Below, piece after piece: positions 41,425 to 49,392 of a stretch of DNA of 64,000 bases (position 1 is the first letter of the stretch; each line of letters begins with the position of its first letter). The position numbers and the translations under genes were made by a program. The notes beneath the pieces are model-generated. The model was not told where the DNA came from, made no database searches, and saw only the letters and a list, made by a program, of their open reading frames with translations. The stretch covers positions 248,001-312,000 of the forward strand of contig NZ_JAFFZE010000004.1 in assembly GCF_025165815.1 (NCBI RefSeq), read 5' to 3'. The DNA is from Actinophytocola gossypii (lineage in GTDB: Bacteria; Actinomycetota; Actinomycetes; Mycobacteriales; Pseudonocardiaceae).

Positions 41425-41437
41425 GGGAAACCTTCAG
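41422..41437. promoter_or_regulatory. TAGGGG-type repeat, copy 2 (candidate response-regulator site)
   Basis: The sequence TAGGGGAAACCTTCAG begins inside the kinase stop codon and ends 56 bases before the flavin reductase gene. It is almost identical to copy 1 at 39909. This supports co-regulation of the reductase with the IacA-like operon. Confidence 0.6.
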
Positions 41438-41493
41438 CGGAGCCGGTGGAAGTCTCGATTCCCGCACCGTGACCACGCGCGTACGGTCGGGAC

Positions 41494-41982
41494 ATGACCC
41501 GGGCCCAACGCGAGTTCCGTGCCGCGATGGCGAACCTGTCCGCCGCGGTGAACGTCGTCACCACCGACGGACCGGGCGGCCGGGCCGGGATGACGGTGAG
41601 CGCGGCCTGCTCGGTGACCGACTCGCCGCCGACCGTGCTGGTCTGCGTGAACCGGTCCTCCCGCTCGCACGACATCCTGCTCGCCAACGGCCGGATCTGC
41701 CTGAACGTGCTCGGCGCGGACCAGGAGGAGCTGGCCGCCCGGTTCGCCGGCGCCACCGCGGTGCCGCACGCGGAGCGGTTCGCCGAGGGGGCCTGGGACG
41801 ACACCGAGGGCGTCCCGGTGCTGCGCGACGCGCTGTGCTCGGTGGTCGGCCGGATCGTCGCCGACCGGGCACACGGGTCGCACTCGGTGCTGTTCGTCGA
41901 GGTCGACCGGGTGACGACCGAGCGGGACAGCGGCGCGCTGGTGTACTTCCGGCGGCGCTACCACAATCTGGCGGCCTGCTAG
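41494..41982 (+). CDS. Flavin reductase (HpaC/RutF family; IacG-like position)
   Basis: A 162-aa split-barrel FMN-binding reductase: SAAVNVVTTDGPGG, GMTVSAACSVTDSPPTVLVCVN, NGRICLNVL and a C-terminal HSVLFVEV. It reduces FMN or FAD with NAD(P)H for a two-component monooxygenase, here most likely the IacA-like enzyme. Its stop overlaps the end of the convergent response-regulator gene by four bases. Confidence 0.86.
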   Translation: MTRAQREFRAAMANLSAAVNVVTTDGPGGRAGMTVSAACSVTDSPPTVLVCVNRSSRSHDILLANGRICLNVLGADQEELAARFAGATAVPHAERFAEGAWDDTEGVPVLRDALCSVVGRIVADRAHGSHSVLFVEVDRVTTERDSGALVYFRRRYHNLAAC

Positions 41983-42611
41983 ACCGTCACCTGGTGCACC
42001 AGGACGTCGCGGACGAGCGCGCCGAGGCTGTCGGCGCCGGTCTTGGCCTTGATCCTGGCGCGGTGCACGTCGATGGTCTTCACGCTGGCGCCCAGCTCGC
42101 GGGCGATGTGCTGGCTGGGCAGCCCGTCGACGACGAGCCGCAGCACCTCGCGTTCCCGCTGGGTCAGGGTGTCGAGGCGGCGTAGCACGGCCCGGCGCTC
42201 GGCCTGGTCGGCGAACCGCCGGTGCGCCTCGCGCAGCTGCGCCTGGACGACCTCGAGCATCCGCTGCGGCTCGTAGGGCTTCTCCAGGAAGTCGACCGCG
42301 CCCTGTCGCAGCGCCCGGACGGACATCGGGATGTCGCCGTGGGCCGAGCAGAAGACGATCGGCGCCGGGTAGTCGCGCCAGCCGAGCTGTTCCTGCAGCT
42401 GGAAGCCGCTGACCCCGGGCATCCGCACGTCGACGATCACCACGGCCGGCTCGTCCGGGTCGAGCTCGGCGAGGAACGTGGCCGCGTCCGGGTAGGTGAA
42501 CGCCTCGATGCCGACGCTCTCCAGGAGGAACACGAGCGACTGCCGGAGGTCCTCGTCGTCGTCGACGATGTGGACCACCGCCGTCCTCGCGCCGTCTCCG
42601 CCGCTGGTCAT
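41979..42611 (-). CDS. FixJ/StyR-type response regulator
   Basis: A 210-aa protein with receiver domain (acidic VDDDED, Asp61 in VIVDVRMPG, Thr/Ser region FCSAHGD, Lys in FLEKPYEP) and a LuxR-type HTH (LTQREREVLRLVVDGLPSQHIA). It pairs with the PAS kinase at 39961. The start ATG at 42611 precedes MTSGGDGARTAVVHIVDDD; longer upstream frames are shadows. The likely targets are the two TAGGGG repeats. Confidence 0.9.
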   Translation of the reverse strand: MTSGGDGARTAVVHIVDDDEDLRQSLVFLLESVGIEAFTYPDAATFLAELDPDEPAVVIVDVRMPGVSGFQLQEQLGWRDYPAPIVFCSAHGDIPMSVRALRQGAVDFLEKPYEPQRMLEVVQAQLREAHRRFADQAERRAVLRRLDTLTQREREVLRLVVDGLPSQHIARELGASVKTIDVHRARIKAKTGADSLGALVRDVLVHQVTV

Positions 42612-42637
42612 GGCGCGAGGATAGTCAGCCGGGCTGG

Positions 42638-43633
42638 TCAGCCGAGCACGGCCAGCGCGACGAACGAGGTCGCGCCGATCAGGATCGTGGACAGCAGGCC
42701 CAGCAGCAGCGCACGGCCGCCGGTGCGCACCAGCCTGCCGACCCGCACACCGCAGCCGAGCCCGAACAGCGCGCCGGCGAGCAGCAGCGTGCAGGCCACC
42801 TTCGCCACGTCGAGCACGGACGCCGGCAGCACCTCGACACTGCGCAGCCCGGTCATCGCCAGGAAACCCAGTACGAACAGCGGCACCAGCGGCGGCCGGG
42901 CGCCGTCGACCCGCCTGCTCGAGCGGCGGCGCTCCAGCACGCTCACCGACATCACCATCGGCGCCAGCAGCACGACCCGGCTCAGCTTGACCACCACCGC
43001 GACGGTGACCGCCGCCGCGCCCGCCGGGGTGGCGGCCGCGACGACCTGGGCCACCTCGTGCACGGCGAGGCCGGACCAGGCGCCGACGTCGGTGCCGGTG
43101 ATCCCGAACCACTCCGCGAGCAGCGGAACGGCGGCGATGGCGAGCGCGCCGTAGCAGGTGACCAGCGCGATCGCGGTCGCCACGTCGGAGTCGTCGCGCT
43201 CGACGACGTCCTCCATGGCCGCCACCGCCGACGCGCCGCAGATCGAGAACCCCGTGCCGACCAGGACGGACAAGCCGTGGGACAGGCCGAGCAGCCGGCC
43301 GAGCAGGATCGTGCCGAAGAAGGTGACCACGACGGTCAGGACCACCGCGGCGATGACGCCGGGGCCGAGGTCGAGCACCGCTGGCAGGGCCAGCTGCAGG
43401 CCGAGCAGCACGACGCCGACCCGCAGCATCCGTTTGGTCAGCCGGGCCACCACCGCGCGGACGTCCTCGGACAGCACCGGCGTCGAGCCGGCGGCCACGC
43501 CGAGGATCACCGCGGCGGTCAGCGCGCTCACCACCGGCACGACGAGGTTGACCAGGTACGACACCGCGACCGCGGCGAGCGTCACGCCGAGCCCGGGGAC
43601 CAGCGGGAGAACCTTGCGCACAAGAGTCGTCAT
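42638..43633 (-). CDS. YeiH/UPF0324-type exporter
   Basis: A 331-aa membrane protein with about ten hydrophobic segments and family marks VGVVLLGLQLALPAV, GTGFSICGASAVAAM and a final LLLAGALFGLGCGV region. The family is described as putative sulfate or organosulfonate exporters. It is the last gene of the lyase-sdh operon, seven bases after sdhD, and shares the operator-like site upstream of that operon. In a sulfonate region it may export sulfite, sulfate or a related anion. Confidence 0.87.
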   Translation of the reverse strand: MTTLVRKVLPLVPGLGVTLAAVAVSYLVNLVVPVVSALTAAVILGVAAGSTPVLSEDVRAVVARLTKRMLRVGVVLLGLQLALPAVLDLGPGVIAAVVLTVVVTFFGTILLGRLLGLSHGLSVLVGTGFSICGASAVAAMEDVVERDDSDVATAIALVTCYGALAIAAVPLLAEWFGITGTDVGAWSGLAVHEVAQVVAAATPAGAAAVTVAVVVKLSRVVLLAPMVMSVSVLERRRSSRRVDGARPPLVPLFVLGFLAMTGLRSVEVLPASVLDVAKVACTLLLAGALFGLGCGVRVGRLVRTGGRALLLGLLSTILIGATSFVALAVLG

Positions 43634-43640
43634 CGGCGGC

Positions 43641-44018
43641 TCAACGGCCCCCGGTCGCCGCGACCACGAGCAGTGCCATTCCGCAGGCGAACACCAGGCC
43701 CGCCGCGGTGAGCAGCACGCCCCGCCAGGCCCGCCGCCGGCCGGGGCTGTAGTCGGCGATGACCGCCCACAGGCCGAGTACCGCGTGCAGCAGGGTCGCG
43801 GCCAGCATCAGGCCGTCCCAGCCGATCCACAGCGCCGAGGCCCACCGCTCGTCGATGAACCGCGAGTCGGTGTCGGCGACGTCCGTGGTGACGTGGGTGA
43901 TCGCGAAGTGCCCGAGCACCAGCACGGTGAGCAGCAGGCCGGAGACCCGCAGCGTGACGTAGGCGGCGCGGCGGCGCCGGGCGGCTCCGGAGTCGGTGTC
44001 GGGGAGGACGGCGGTCAT
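43641..44018 (-). CDS. sdhD: Succinate dehydrogenase membrane anchor, SdhD-like
   Basis: A 125-aa protein with three hydrophobic segments (about 22-42, 63-85 and 100-122). GHFAITHVTT in the first and LLHAVLGLW in the second supply the His usual for haem and quinone sites. It overlaps sdhC by four bases and completes a four-subunit complex II encoded as B-A-C-D. Confidence 0.8.
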   Translation of the reverse strand: MTAVLPDTDSGAARRRRAAYVTLRVSGLLLTVLVLGHFAITHVTTDVADTDSRFIDERWASALWIGWDGLMLAATLLHAVLGLWAVIADYSPGRRRAWRGVLLTAAGLVFACGMALLVVAATGGR

Positions 44019-44518
44019 GCGAACACCGGTCCCAGGATGAACACCGAGCCGGCGAGTCCGCACGCCACGGTCGCGGCGAGCACTCCGTACAGCGCGCGGG
44101 TGGAGGCCGCCAGCCCGAGGTCGGCGACGTCCACCGCGACCAGCCGCAGCCCGTTGAAGGTGTGGAACAGCAGACCGAACAGCAGCCCCACCTCGGCGAT
44201 CCGCATCGGCACGCTGCCGTACACGTGGTGCACCTCGTCGTAGAGGTCCTTGGAGATCACGTACAGGCTGACGTCGCCGACGTGCAGGCACAGGAACACG
44301 AACAGCCCGACGCCGCTGACCCGGTGCAGGTAGAACGCCCAGCGCTGCAGCTCTGCGCGGTCCCGGCCCGGCCTGGCGAGCCGCGCGACCAGCGCCCTGG
44401 ACACGAACGGCCCGCCGTCGTCGAGCCGGGCGGTGCGCACCACGACCACCCCGAACGCGATGATCACCAGCGCGACCACGGCGAAGGCGCAGAAGAACAG
44501 GAACTGCGGAAGCGTCAT
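44015..44518 (-). CDS. sdhC: Succinate dehydrogenase cytochrome b subunit, SdhC-like
   Basis: A 167-aa protein with about four to five hydrophobic stretches. FYLHRVSGVGLFVFLCLH carries the classic HRxSG motif and haem-ligand His, and FHTFNGLRL is the second family mark. It has an extra N-terminal hydrophobic segment (about 5-27). It overlaps sdhA and sdhD by four bases each. Confidence 0.87.
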   Translation of the reverse strand: MTLPQFLFFCAFAVVALVIIAFGVVVVRTARLDDGGPFVSRALVARLARPGRDRAELQRWAFYLHRVSGVGLFVFLCLHVGDVSLYVISKDLYDEVHHVYGSVPMRIAEVGLLFGLLFHTFNGLRLVAVDVADLGLAASTRALYGVLAATVACGLAGSVFILGPVFA

Positions 44519-46245
44519 GGCTGGTCCTCCGGGGCGAGACGGCTGAACTCGACTGCTCTGACCTCGGACGTGATGCCGCCGTAGGGTCCGTCCGCCCCGC
44601 GGCGTTGCACGAGGTAGCGCGGAGCGGCCTCGGTGTCGGGGCAGTCCGCCCGGGCGTGTGCCCCTCGGGTCTCGGTGCGCCAGGCCGCGGCGTGCGCGAT
44701 CGTGCGTGCCACGATCACCTGGTTCGCCAGGTCCAGGGCCTCCTGCCAGGCGTAGTTCACCTCCGGCGGCCCGGGCACGGCGACCCGCTGCACGTCCTCG
44801 GCGAGCGCGTCCAGTTCCTTGTCGGCCTCGGCGAGCCCGGCCGCGTCCCGCACCACGCCGACGGACCGCCACATCAGCTCCTTGAGCCGGGTGGTCAGGT
44901 CGAACGGCCACGGGCCTTCCGTGCGCGCCAGTGGCCCGTACGCGCGTCCCAGCGACGCGGCCACCTCGTCGGCGGCGGGATCACGCAGCTCGCGTTCCGG
45001 TGCGAGCAGGGCGGCGGTGTCGCCGGCGCGCGCACCGAACACGGTCGACTCGGCGACCCCGTTGCCACCGAGCCGGTTGGCCCCGTGGGTTCCGCCGGAG
45101 TCCTCGCCGGCGACCAGCAGGCCGTCCAGCTCGGTGCGGCAGTCGACGTCGATGAGCACGCCGCCCATGTGGAAGTGCGCGGTCGGGGACACCCGCACCG
45201 GGCCACGGGCGAGGTCCTGGCCGATCTGCCTGGTGCGCGCGACCATCCCGGGGAACCGGCGCTCCACCTCCGCGACGCCGAGGTGCGAGATGTCGATCAA
45301 CACCCCGCCCTCCTCGGTGCCTCGGCCGGCGGCGATCTCCAGGTAGCCTGCCCTGGCCACGACGTCCCGGGTGGACCGTTCCATGCGTTCCGGGTCGTAG
45401 CGGGCCATGTACCGCTCACCCGCCGCGTTGTAGAGGTGCGCCCCGGCGCCGCGCAGGCCCTCCTCGAGGACCGCGCCGGTCATCCTGGCGTTCCCGGCGA
45501 GCAGCCCGGTCGGGTGGAACTGCAGCATCTCCATGTCGCGCAGCGGCAGCCCGGCGCGCCAGCACATGGCGACGCCGTCGCCGGTCTTCTCCCGCGCCGG
45601 CGCGGCGACCCGGTACATGGTGGCGGAGCCGCCGGTGGCGACGACGACCACGCGGGCCCGCAGCACGAGCGGGCGTCCGGTGCGGACGTTCAGCGCGGTC
45701 AGGCCGGCGAGTTGCCCGTGCTCGTCGTGCAGCAGGTCGAGCGCCCGCACGTCCTCCAGCTCGCGGGGGCCGAGCCGGAACATCTGGTCCCGCAGCCTGC
45801 CCATGATCTCGATGCCGGTCAGGTCGCCCCGGTGCACGGTGCGGTCGAAGGACTGGCCGGCGAACGCCTTCTGGTGGATCCGGCCGTCCGGGCCACGGTC
45901 GAAGAAGCAGCCGACGCGTGTCTCCAGCTCGTTGATCACCCGGGGCGCGTCGTGCACCAGCGTCCAGGCCAGTGCCTGGTCGTTGAGGAACTTGCCGCCG
46001 TCCAGGGTGTCCCGGAAGTGCCGTTCGACGGAGTCGGCCGGGTCGAGCACGGCGTTGAACCCGCCCTGGACCATCCGGGTGCACCCGGAGCGGCCGACCG
46101 CGCCCTTGCTGACGACCGTCACGTCCAGGTCGGGGCGCGCGGTCAGTGCGTGCAGCACGCACATGAGCCCGGCACCGCCGCTGCCGACGACGGCGACGTC
46201 GGTGTCGAGTACGTCCGGCTCCGGCCAGAACTCAGTCCTTCCCAC
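44515..46245 (-). CDS. sdhA: Succinate dehydrogenase/fumarate reductase flavoprotein, SdhA-like
   Basis: A 576-aa flavoprotein: VAVVGSGGAGLMCVL at the FAD site, HFHMGGVLIDVDC, GTHGANRLGGNG and the C-terminal RTETRGAHARADCP. In Frd/Sdh enzymes FAD is attached to a His in RSHT; here the segment reads GRSGCTRM, so that His appears to be missing and FAD may be non-covalent. GTG at 46245 is chosen with GGGAGG upstream; it overlaps the end of sdhB. It sits in an operon with a fumarate-forming lyase homologue rather than in a standard TCA operon. Confidence 0.86.
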   Translation of the reverse strand: MGRTEFWPEPDVLDTDVAVVGSGGAGLMCVLHALTARPDLDVTVVSKGAVGRSGCTRMVQGGFNAVLDPADSVERHFRDTLDGGKFLNDQALAWTLVHDAPRVINELETRVGCFFDRGPDGRIHQKAFAGQSFDRTVHRGDLTGIEIMGRLRDQMFRLGPRELEDVRALDLLHDEHGQLAGLTALNVRTGRPLVLRARVVVVATGGSATMYRVAAPAREKTGDGVAMCWRAGLPLRDMEMLQFHPTGLLAGNARMTGAVLEEGLRGAGAHLYNAAGERYMARYDPERMERSTRDVVARAGYLEIAAGRGTEEGGVLIDISHLGVAEVERRFPGMVARTRQIGQDLARGPVRVSPTAHFHMGGVLIDVDCRTELDGLLVAGEDSGGTHGANRLGGNGVAESTVFGARAGDTAALLAPERELRDPAADEVAASLGRAYGPLARTEGPWPFDLTTRLKELMWRSVGVVRDAAGLAEADKELDALAEDVQRVAVPGPPEVNYAWQEALDLANQVIVARTIAHAAAWRTETRGAHARADCPDTEAAPRYLVQRRGADGPYGGITSEVRAVEFSRLAPEDQP

Positions 46246-46942
46246 CGAACCTCCCCCTGCGCAGCCGGCGGATCGCGCGCGCCGGGTCGAGTCCCTTCGG
46301 GCACGCCGCCGTGCAGCCGTAGATGTAGTGGCAGCGGTCGACACCGGACCCGGCGCCGACCACGTCCATCCGGTGCGCGCCCGCGGCGTCCCGGCTGTCG
46401 GCGACCAGCACCATCGCGCGGTTGAGCGCGGCCGGTCCGAGGAAGTCGCGGCGCGCGCTGGCGATGCCGCAGCTGGAGAAGCAGGCGGCGCAGCCGATGC
46501 AGTCCAGCGAGGGGTCGATCGTCTCGCGTTCCGCGGAGTCCGGCGGGATCACCGCCGGCTCCGCGTCCATCCCGACCTCCTGGTCCTCGCCGGGCACCAG
46601 GTACGGGGTGACCGCGGCCCAGGCCCGCCAGAACGGCGCGGTGTCGACGACGAGGTCCCGCAGCACGGGGAGCCCGGCGAGCGGGTCGACCCGGATGTGC
46701 TCGGTGTCCTCGTCGATCTCGGTCTGGCAGGCCAGCACCGACCGGCCGTCCACCCGGACCGTGCAGGTCCCGCACATGCCTACGCGGCAGGAGAAGCGGA
46801 ACCCGATGGCCGGGTCGTGGGTGCGCTGGATCGCGAGCAGGGCGTCCAGCACCATCATCGGCCGGATGCGCGGGACGGTGAACTCCGCCGGCGCGTCCGG
46901 GTCGCTGCGGGTGACGCTCACCCGCACGTCCTCACCGGGCAC
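46232..46942 (-). CDS. sdhB: Succinate dehydrogenase iron-sulfur subunit, SdhB-like
   Basis: A 236-aa protein with the three cluster motifs: CRVGMCGTC for [2Fe-2S] near residue 52, CIGCAACFSSC near 148, and CHYIYGCTAACPKG near 205 for the [4Fe-4S] and [3Fe-4S] centres. It starts with GTG inside the end of the lyase gene (11-base overlap), which ties the complex to that enzyme. Confidence 0.9.
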   Translation of the reverse strand: MPGEDVRVSVTRSDPDAPAEFTVPRIRPMMVLDALLAIQRTHDPAIGFRFSCRVGMCGTCTVRVDGRSVLACQTEIDEDTEHIRVDPLAGLPVLRDLVVDTAPFWRAWAAVTPYLVPGEDQEVGMDAEPAVIPPDSAERETIDPSLDCIGCAACFSSCGIASARRDFLGPAALNRAMVLVADSRDAAGAHRMDVVGAGSGVDRCHYIYGCTAACPKGLDPARAIRRLRRGRFGGKD

Positions 46943-48452
46943 CGGCGGACTCCTTCAGGTACTCCGCGACCCGCTCGCCGAGCCGGTCGTGGGCCCGGTC
47001 GAGCCCGGACCGCGCGCGGTCCAGCCAGGCCCGGTGCTCGGCGACGGCGGCGCGGGCGCCGGCGAGCGCGTTCCGCACGGGTTCCGGTGCCGGACCGCCG
47101 GGAACGCGGTGCGCGGCGACGAAGCCGCGGGGATCCAGCGCGCCGCGCACCTGCTCGTCGGTGAGCGTGCCGTCGTGACCGAGCACGTCGCGCATGGCCT
47201 CGTTCAGCAGGGTGGCACCCACATCGGACGGCTGGATGTTCCGGGTGGTGGCGAGCAGGACGAGGTGGCCGACGACGCGATGCGCCGAGCGGTAGTCGAG
47301 GTCGGAGTTGCGGTGCAGTACCGCCGCCAGTTCGGTGGCGGTGGAGAACCCGGCGGCGGCGCGGTCGGCGCAGCGTTCCCGGTGGACGGTCAGGGTGCCG
47401 AGCGTGCCGCGCAGCAGCCGCAGGGAGGTCGCCATCTCGTCGCAGGCGCGGAAGATCGGCGGGACCATCTCCTCCTCGACGTCCTTGATGTCGCCGAAGT
47501 TCGTGTTGTGCAGGGCGCCGAACGCGGAGGTCATCTCGCCGACCGCCCGCGCGCAGCGTGCCCGCACGTACTCGAAGGGGTAGGCGTTCTTCTTCTGCGG
47601 CATCATGCTGCTCGAGCCGGAGAACGAGTCGCCGATCTCCACCAGCGCGAACTCGTCGGTGTGCCAGAGGTACAGGTCCTCGCACAGCCTGCTCAGCGTG
47701 ACGGCGAGGTTGGCCACCGCCGCGCTGGTCTCCAGCCCGTAGTCGCCGGAGGCAACGCAGTCGATGGTGTTCTCGCGCACCTCGTCGAAGCCGAGCAGGT
47801 CGGCGACCAGCTGCCGGTCCACCGGGTAGGAGGTGCCGGCCAACGCACCGCAGCCGAGCGTGCACGCGTTGGTGGTGGTGTAGGCGGCGGCGAGCCGGCG
47901 GGCGTCCCGCCGCACGGCGTCGACCACGCCGAGCAGGTAGTGGCCGAAGGTGGACGGCTGGGCGGGCTGCATGTGCGTCCACTGTGGCATCACGGTGTCG
48001 GCCTCGCGGTCGGCGAGGTCGGCCAGCACGTCGACGAGCCCGAGGAGTTCCTCGGTCAGCCGGAGGATCCTGGTCCGCAGCGCCATCCGGGTGAGCGGTT
48101 CGGGCCGGGTGCGGCCGAGGTTGATCTCGCCGGCCGCCTGCGTGCCGGCGTACTCCGCGAGCCGCTGCTCGAGGTGGGAGTAGAAGTACTCGTAGGCGGG
48201 GTTGAACTCGGCGAACTCGCCGACGCCCTCGGCGGTCATCCGCTCCAGCGCGTCCACCAGGGACCGGACGTGGTCGGCGGGCACGATCCCGGTGTCGCCG
48301 AGCATCACCGCCCACGCCTTGTTGGTCTCGAGCAGCGAGTCGAAGTACTCGTCGAGCATGAACCGGAAACTCGGCTCCAGCACCGTCGACGTGTAGACCT
48401 CGCCAGGTGCTTCGGTCAACCGCTCCCGGGAGATCCGTTGCTCGGCCGGCAT
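46932..48452 (-). CDS. Argininosuccinate-lyase-family enzyme (fumarate-forming C-X lyase)
   Basis: A 506-aa ASL/fumarase-superfamily enzyme. The signature loop is GSSSMMPQKKNAYPF, with THMQPAQPS as the second motif. The family cleaves C-N or C-O bonds to give fumarate, or adds to fumarate. ATG at 48452 follows GGAGG. No arginine genes are present and it is translationally linked to sdhB, with an operator shared with sulfolactate genes, so an ordinary argH role is unlikely. Relatives such as ethylenediamine-disuccinate lyase act on N-succinyl compounds. The true substrate is unknown. Confidence 0.8.
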   Translation of the reverse strand: MPAEQRISRERLTEAPGEVYTSTVLEPSFRFMLDEYFDSLLETNKAWAVMLGDTGIVPADHVRSLVDALERMTAEGVGEFAEFNPAYEYFYSHLEQRLAEYAGTQAAGEINLGRTRPEPLTRMALRTRILRLTEELLGLVDVLADLADREADTVMPQWTHMQPAQPSTFGHYLLGVVDAVRRDARRLAAAYTTTNACTLGCGALAGTSYPVDRQLVADLLGFDEVRENTIDCVASGDYGLETSAAVANLAVTLSRLCEDLYLWHTDEFALVEIGDSFSGSSSMMPQKKNAYPFEYVRARCARAVGEMTSAFGALHNTNFGDIKDVEEEMVPPIFRACDEMATSLRLLRGTLGTLTVHRERCADRAAAGFSTATELAAVLHRNSDLDYRSAHRVVGHLVLLATTRNIQPSDVGATLLNEAMRDVLGHDGTLTDEQVRGALDPRGFVAAHRVPGGPAPEPVRNALAGARAAVAEHRAWLDRARSGLDRAHDRLGERVAEYLKESAGAR

Positions 48453-48502
48453 TCCTACCTCCAACTCCCCGCACGACCGGACGTTACCAGGTCAGTGCGC
48501 TG

Positions 48503-48516
48503 TGGTTTGACCTCTG
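48503..48516. promoter_or_regulatory. GntR operator-like site 1, before lyase-sdh operon
   Basis: TGGTTTGACCTCTG lies 51 bases upstream of the lyase start codon. It matches sites 2 to 5 around the core GGTNNNACC, the type of short inverted repeat bound by FadR-subfamily GntR regulators. Confidence 0.7.
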
Positions 48517-48583
48517 CCCTTTACCCATCGGTACCGGAGACCTCCGAAGGGTGTCAACGCGCCTGTGAGAGCACCCACACGGA

Positions 48584-49309
48584 TCACGCCGAGACGAGGG
48601 TGGCCACCCCGGCCGCCATCACCAGCACGCACGTCGCCACCCGGAACACGTCCGGCCGGATGCGCTGCCCCAGTCGCGTGCCGAGCCAGTTGGCCACCAG
48701 CGCGCCGGGCAGCCACCAGGCCAGCAGCACCAGGTCGGCGGACGCCACCCCGTCCCGCAACCCGAGGACCACGAGCCCGAAGATGTTGCTCAGCACGAAG
48801 TACACGGCCAGGTCGGCGATGAAGCTGCGCTGGTCCCGCGCGTCGGCGGCCAGGGTCAGCGCGACCGGGACGCCGTTCAGCGACGTCGTCGTACCCAGCG
48901 CACCACCGGCGAACCCGGCCATGGCGTACCGCGCCGGCGACTTGTCCCCCGGCTTCGGCTTGCGCACCATCAGCACCGGGGCGACCACGAGCACCAGCAC
49001 GCCGGCCACGATCCGGATGCCCTGCGGATCGATCGCGCCGCCGACGAACGCGCCGAGCACGAGCCCAGGCACACTGCCGGCGGTCATCGGCAGCGCGCGG
49101 CGCCACCGGACGTACCGGCCGAGCCGGAGCACCACCGCGACGCGGGTGACCATGGCGATGGCCAGGTTGATGGCCACGGCCGAGGCCGGTTCCACCCCCA
49201 GCAACAACAGCAGTGGCGTGGACACCAGGTTGTAGCCGAAACCGGTCATCCCACCGAGGAACGCGGCCAGGAACACCGTTCCCACTCCGATGGCTATCAC
49301 TGTGGACAT
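48584..49309 (-). CDS. TauE/SafE-type sulfite/sulfonate exporter
   Basis: A 241-aa protein with about eight hydrophobic segments and the family pattern of two similar halves (FLGGMTGFGYNLVSTPLLLLLG, GGALGTTTSLNGVPVALTL). ATG at 49309 follows GAGGAGC. Sulfolactate breakdown releases sulfite, and TauE/SafE proteins are its usual exporters in such clusters. A GntR operator-like site lies 16 bases upstream of the ATG. Confidence 0.87.
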   Translation of the reverse strand: MSTVIAIGVGTVFLAAFLGGMTGFGYNLVSTPLLLLLGVEPASAVAINLAIAMVTRVAVVLRLGRYVRWRRALPMTAGSVPGLVLGAFVGGAIDPQGIRIVAGVLVLVVAPVLMVRKPKPGDKSPARYAMAGFAGGALGTTTSLNGVPVALTLAADARDQRSFIADLAVYFVLSNIFGLVVLGLRDGVASADLVLLAWWLPGALVANWLGTRLGQRIRPDVFRVATCVLVMAAGVATLVSA

Positions 49310-49324
49310 CGTGCTCCTCGCAAG

Positions 49325-49338
49325 TGGTAAGACCTCTG
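49325..49338. promoter_or_regulatory. GntR operator-like site 2, between exporter and importer genes
   Basis: TGGTAAGACCTCTG lies between the divergent TauE-type gene (16 bases away) and the SLC13-type gene (55 bases away). Nearby, 49358-49382 forms a further imperfect inverted repeat (TAGTGG and CCACTA arms) just before the importer gene. Confidence 0.7.
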
Positions 49339-49392
49339 TTGACTGAGTTCTAGGGGCTAGTGGTCTCTGTCACCAGCCACTATGGTGCGCCC

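Noticed and set aside
46932-48452. argH of arginine biosynthesis
   Set aside because: No other arginine gene is near, and the gene is coupled to sdhB and shares an operator-like motif with sulfolactate genes.
46422-49235. Plus-strand open frame of 937 codons opposite sdhB, the lyase and the exporter genes
   Set aside because: The opposite strand carries three well-defined genes, and the frame has no motif and no ribosome site.
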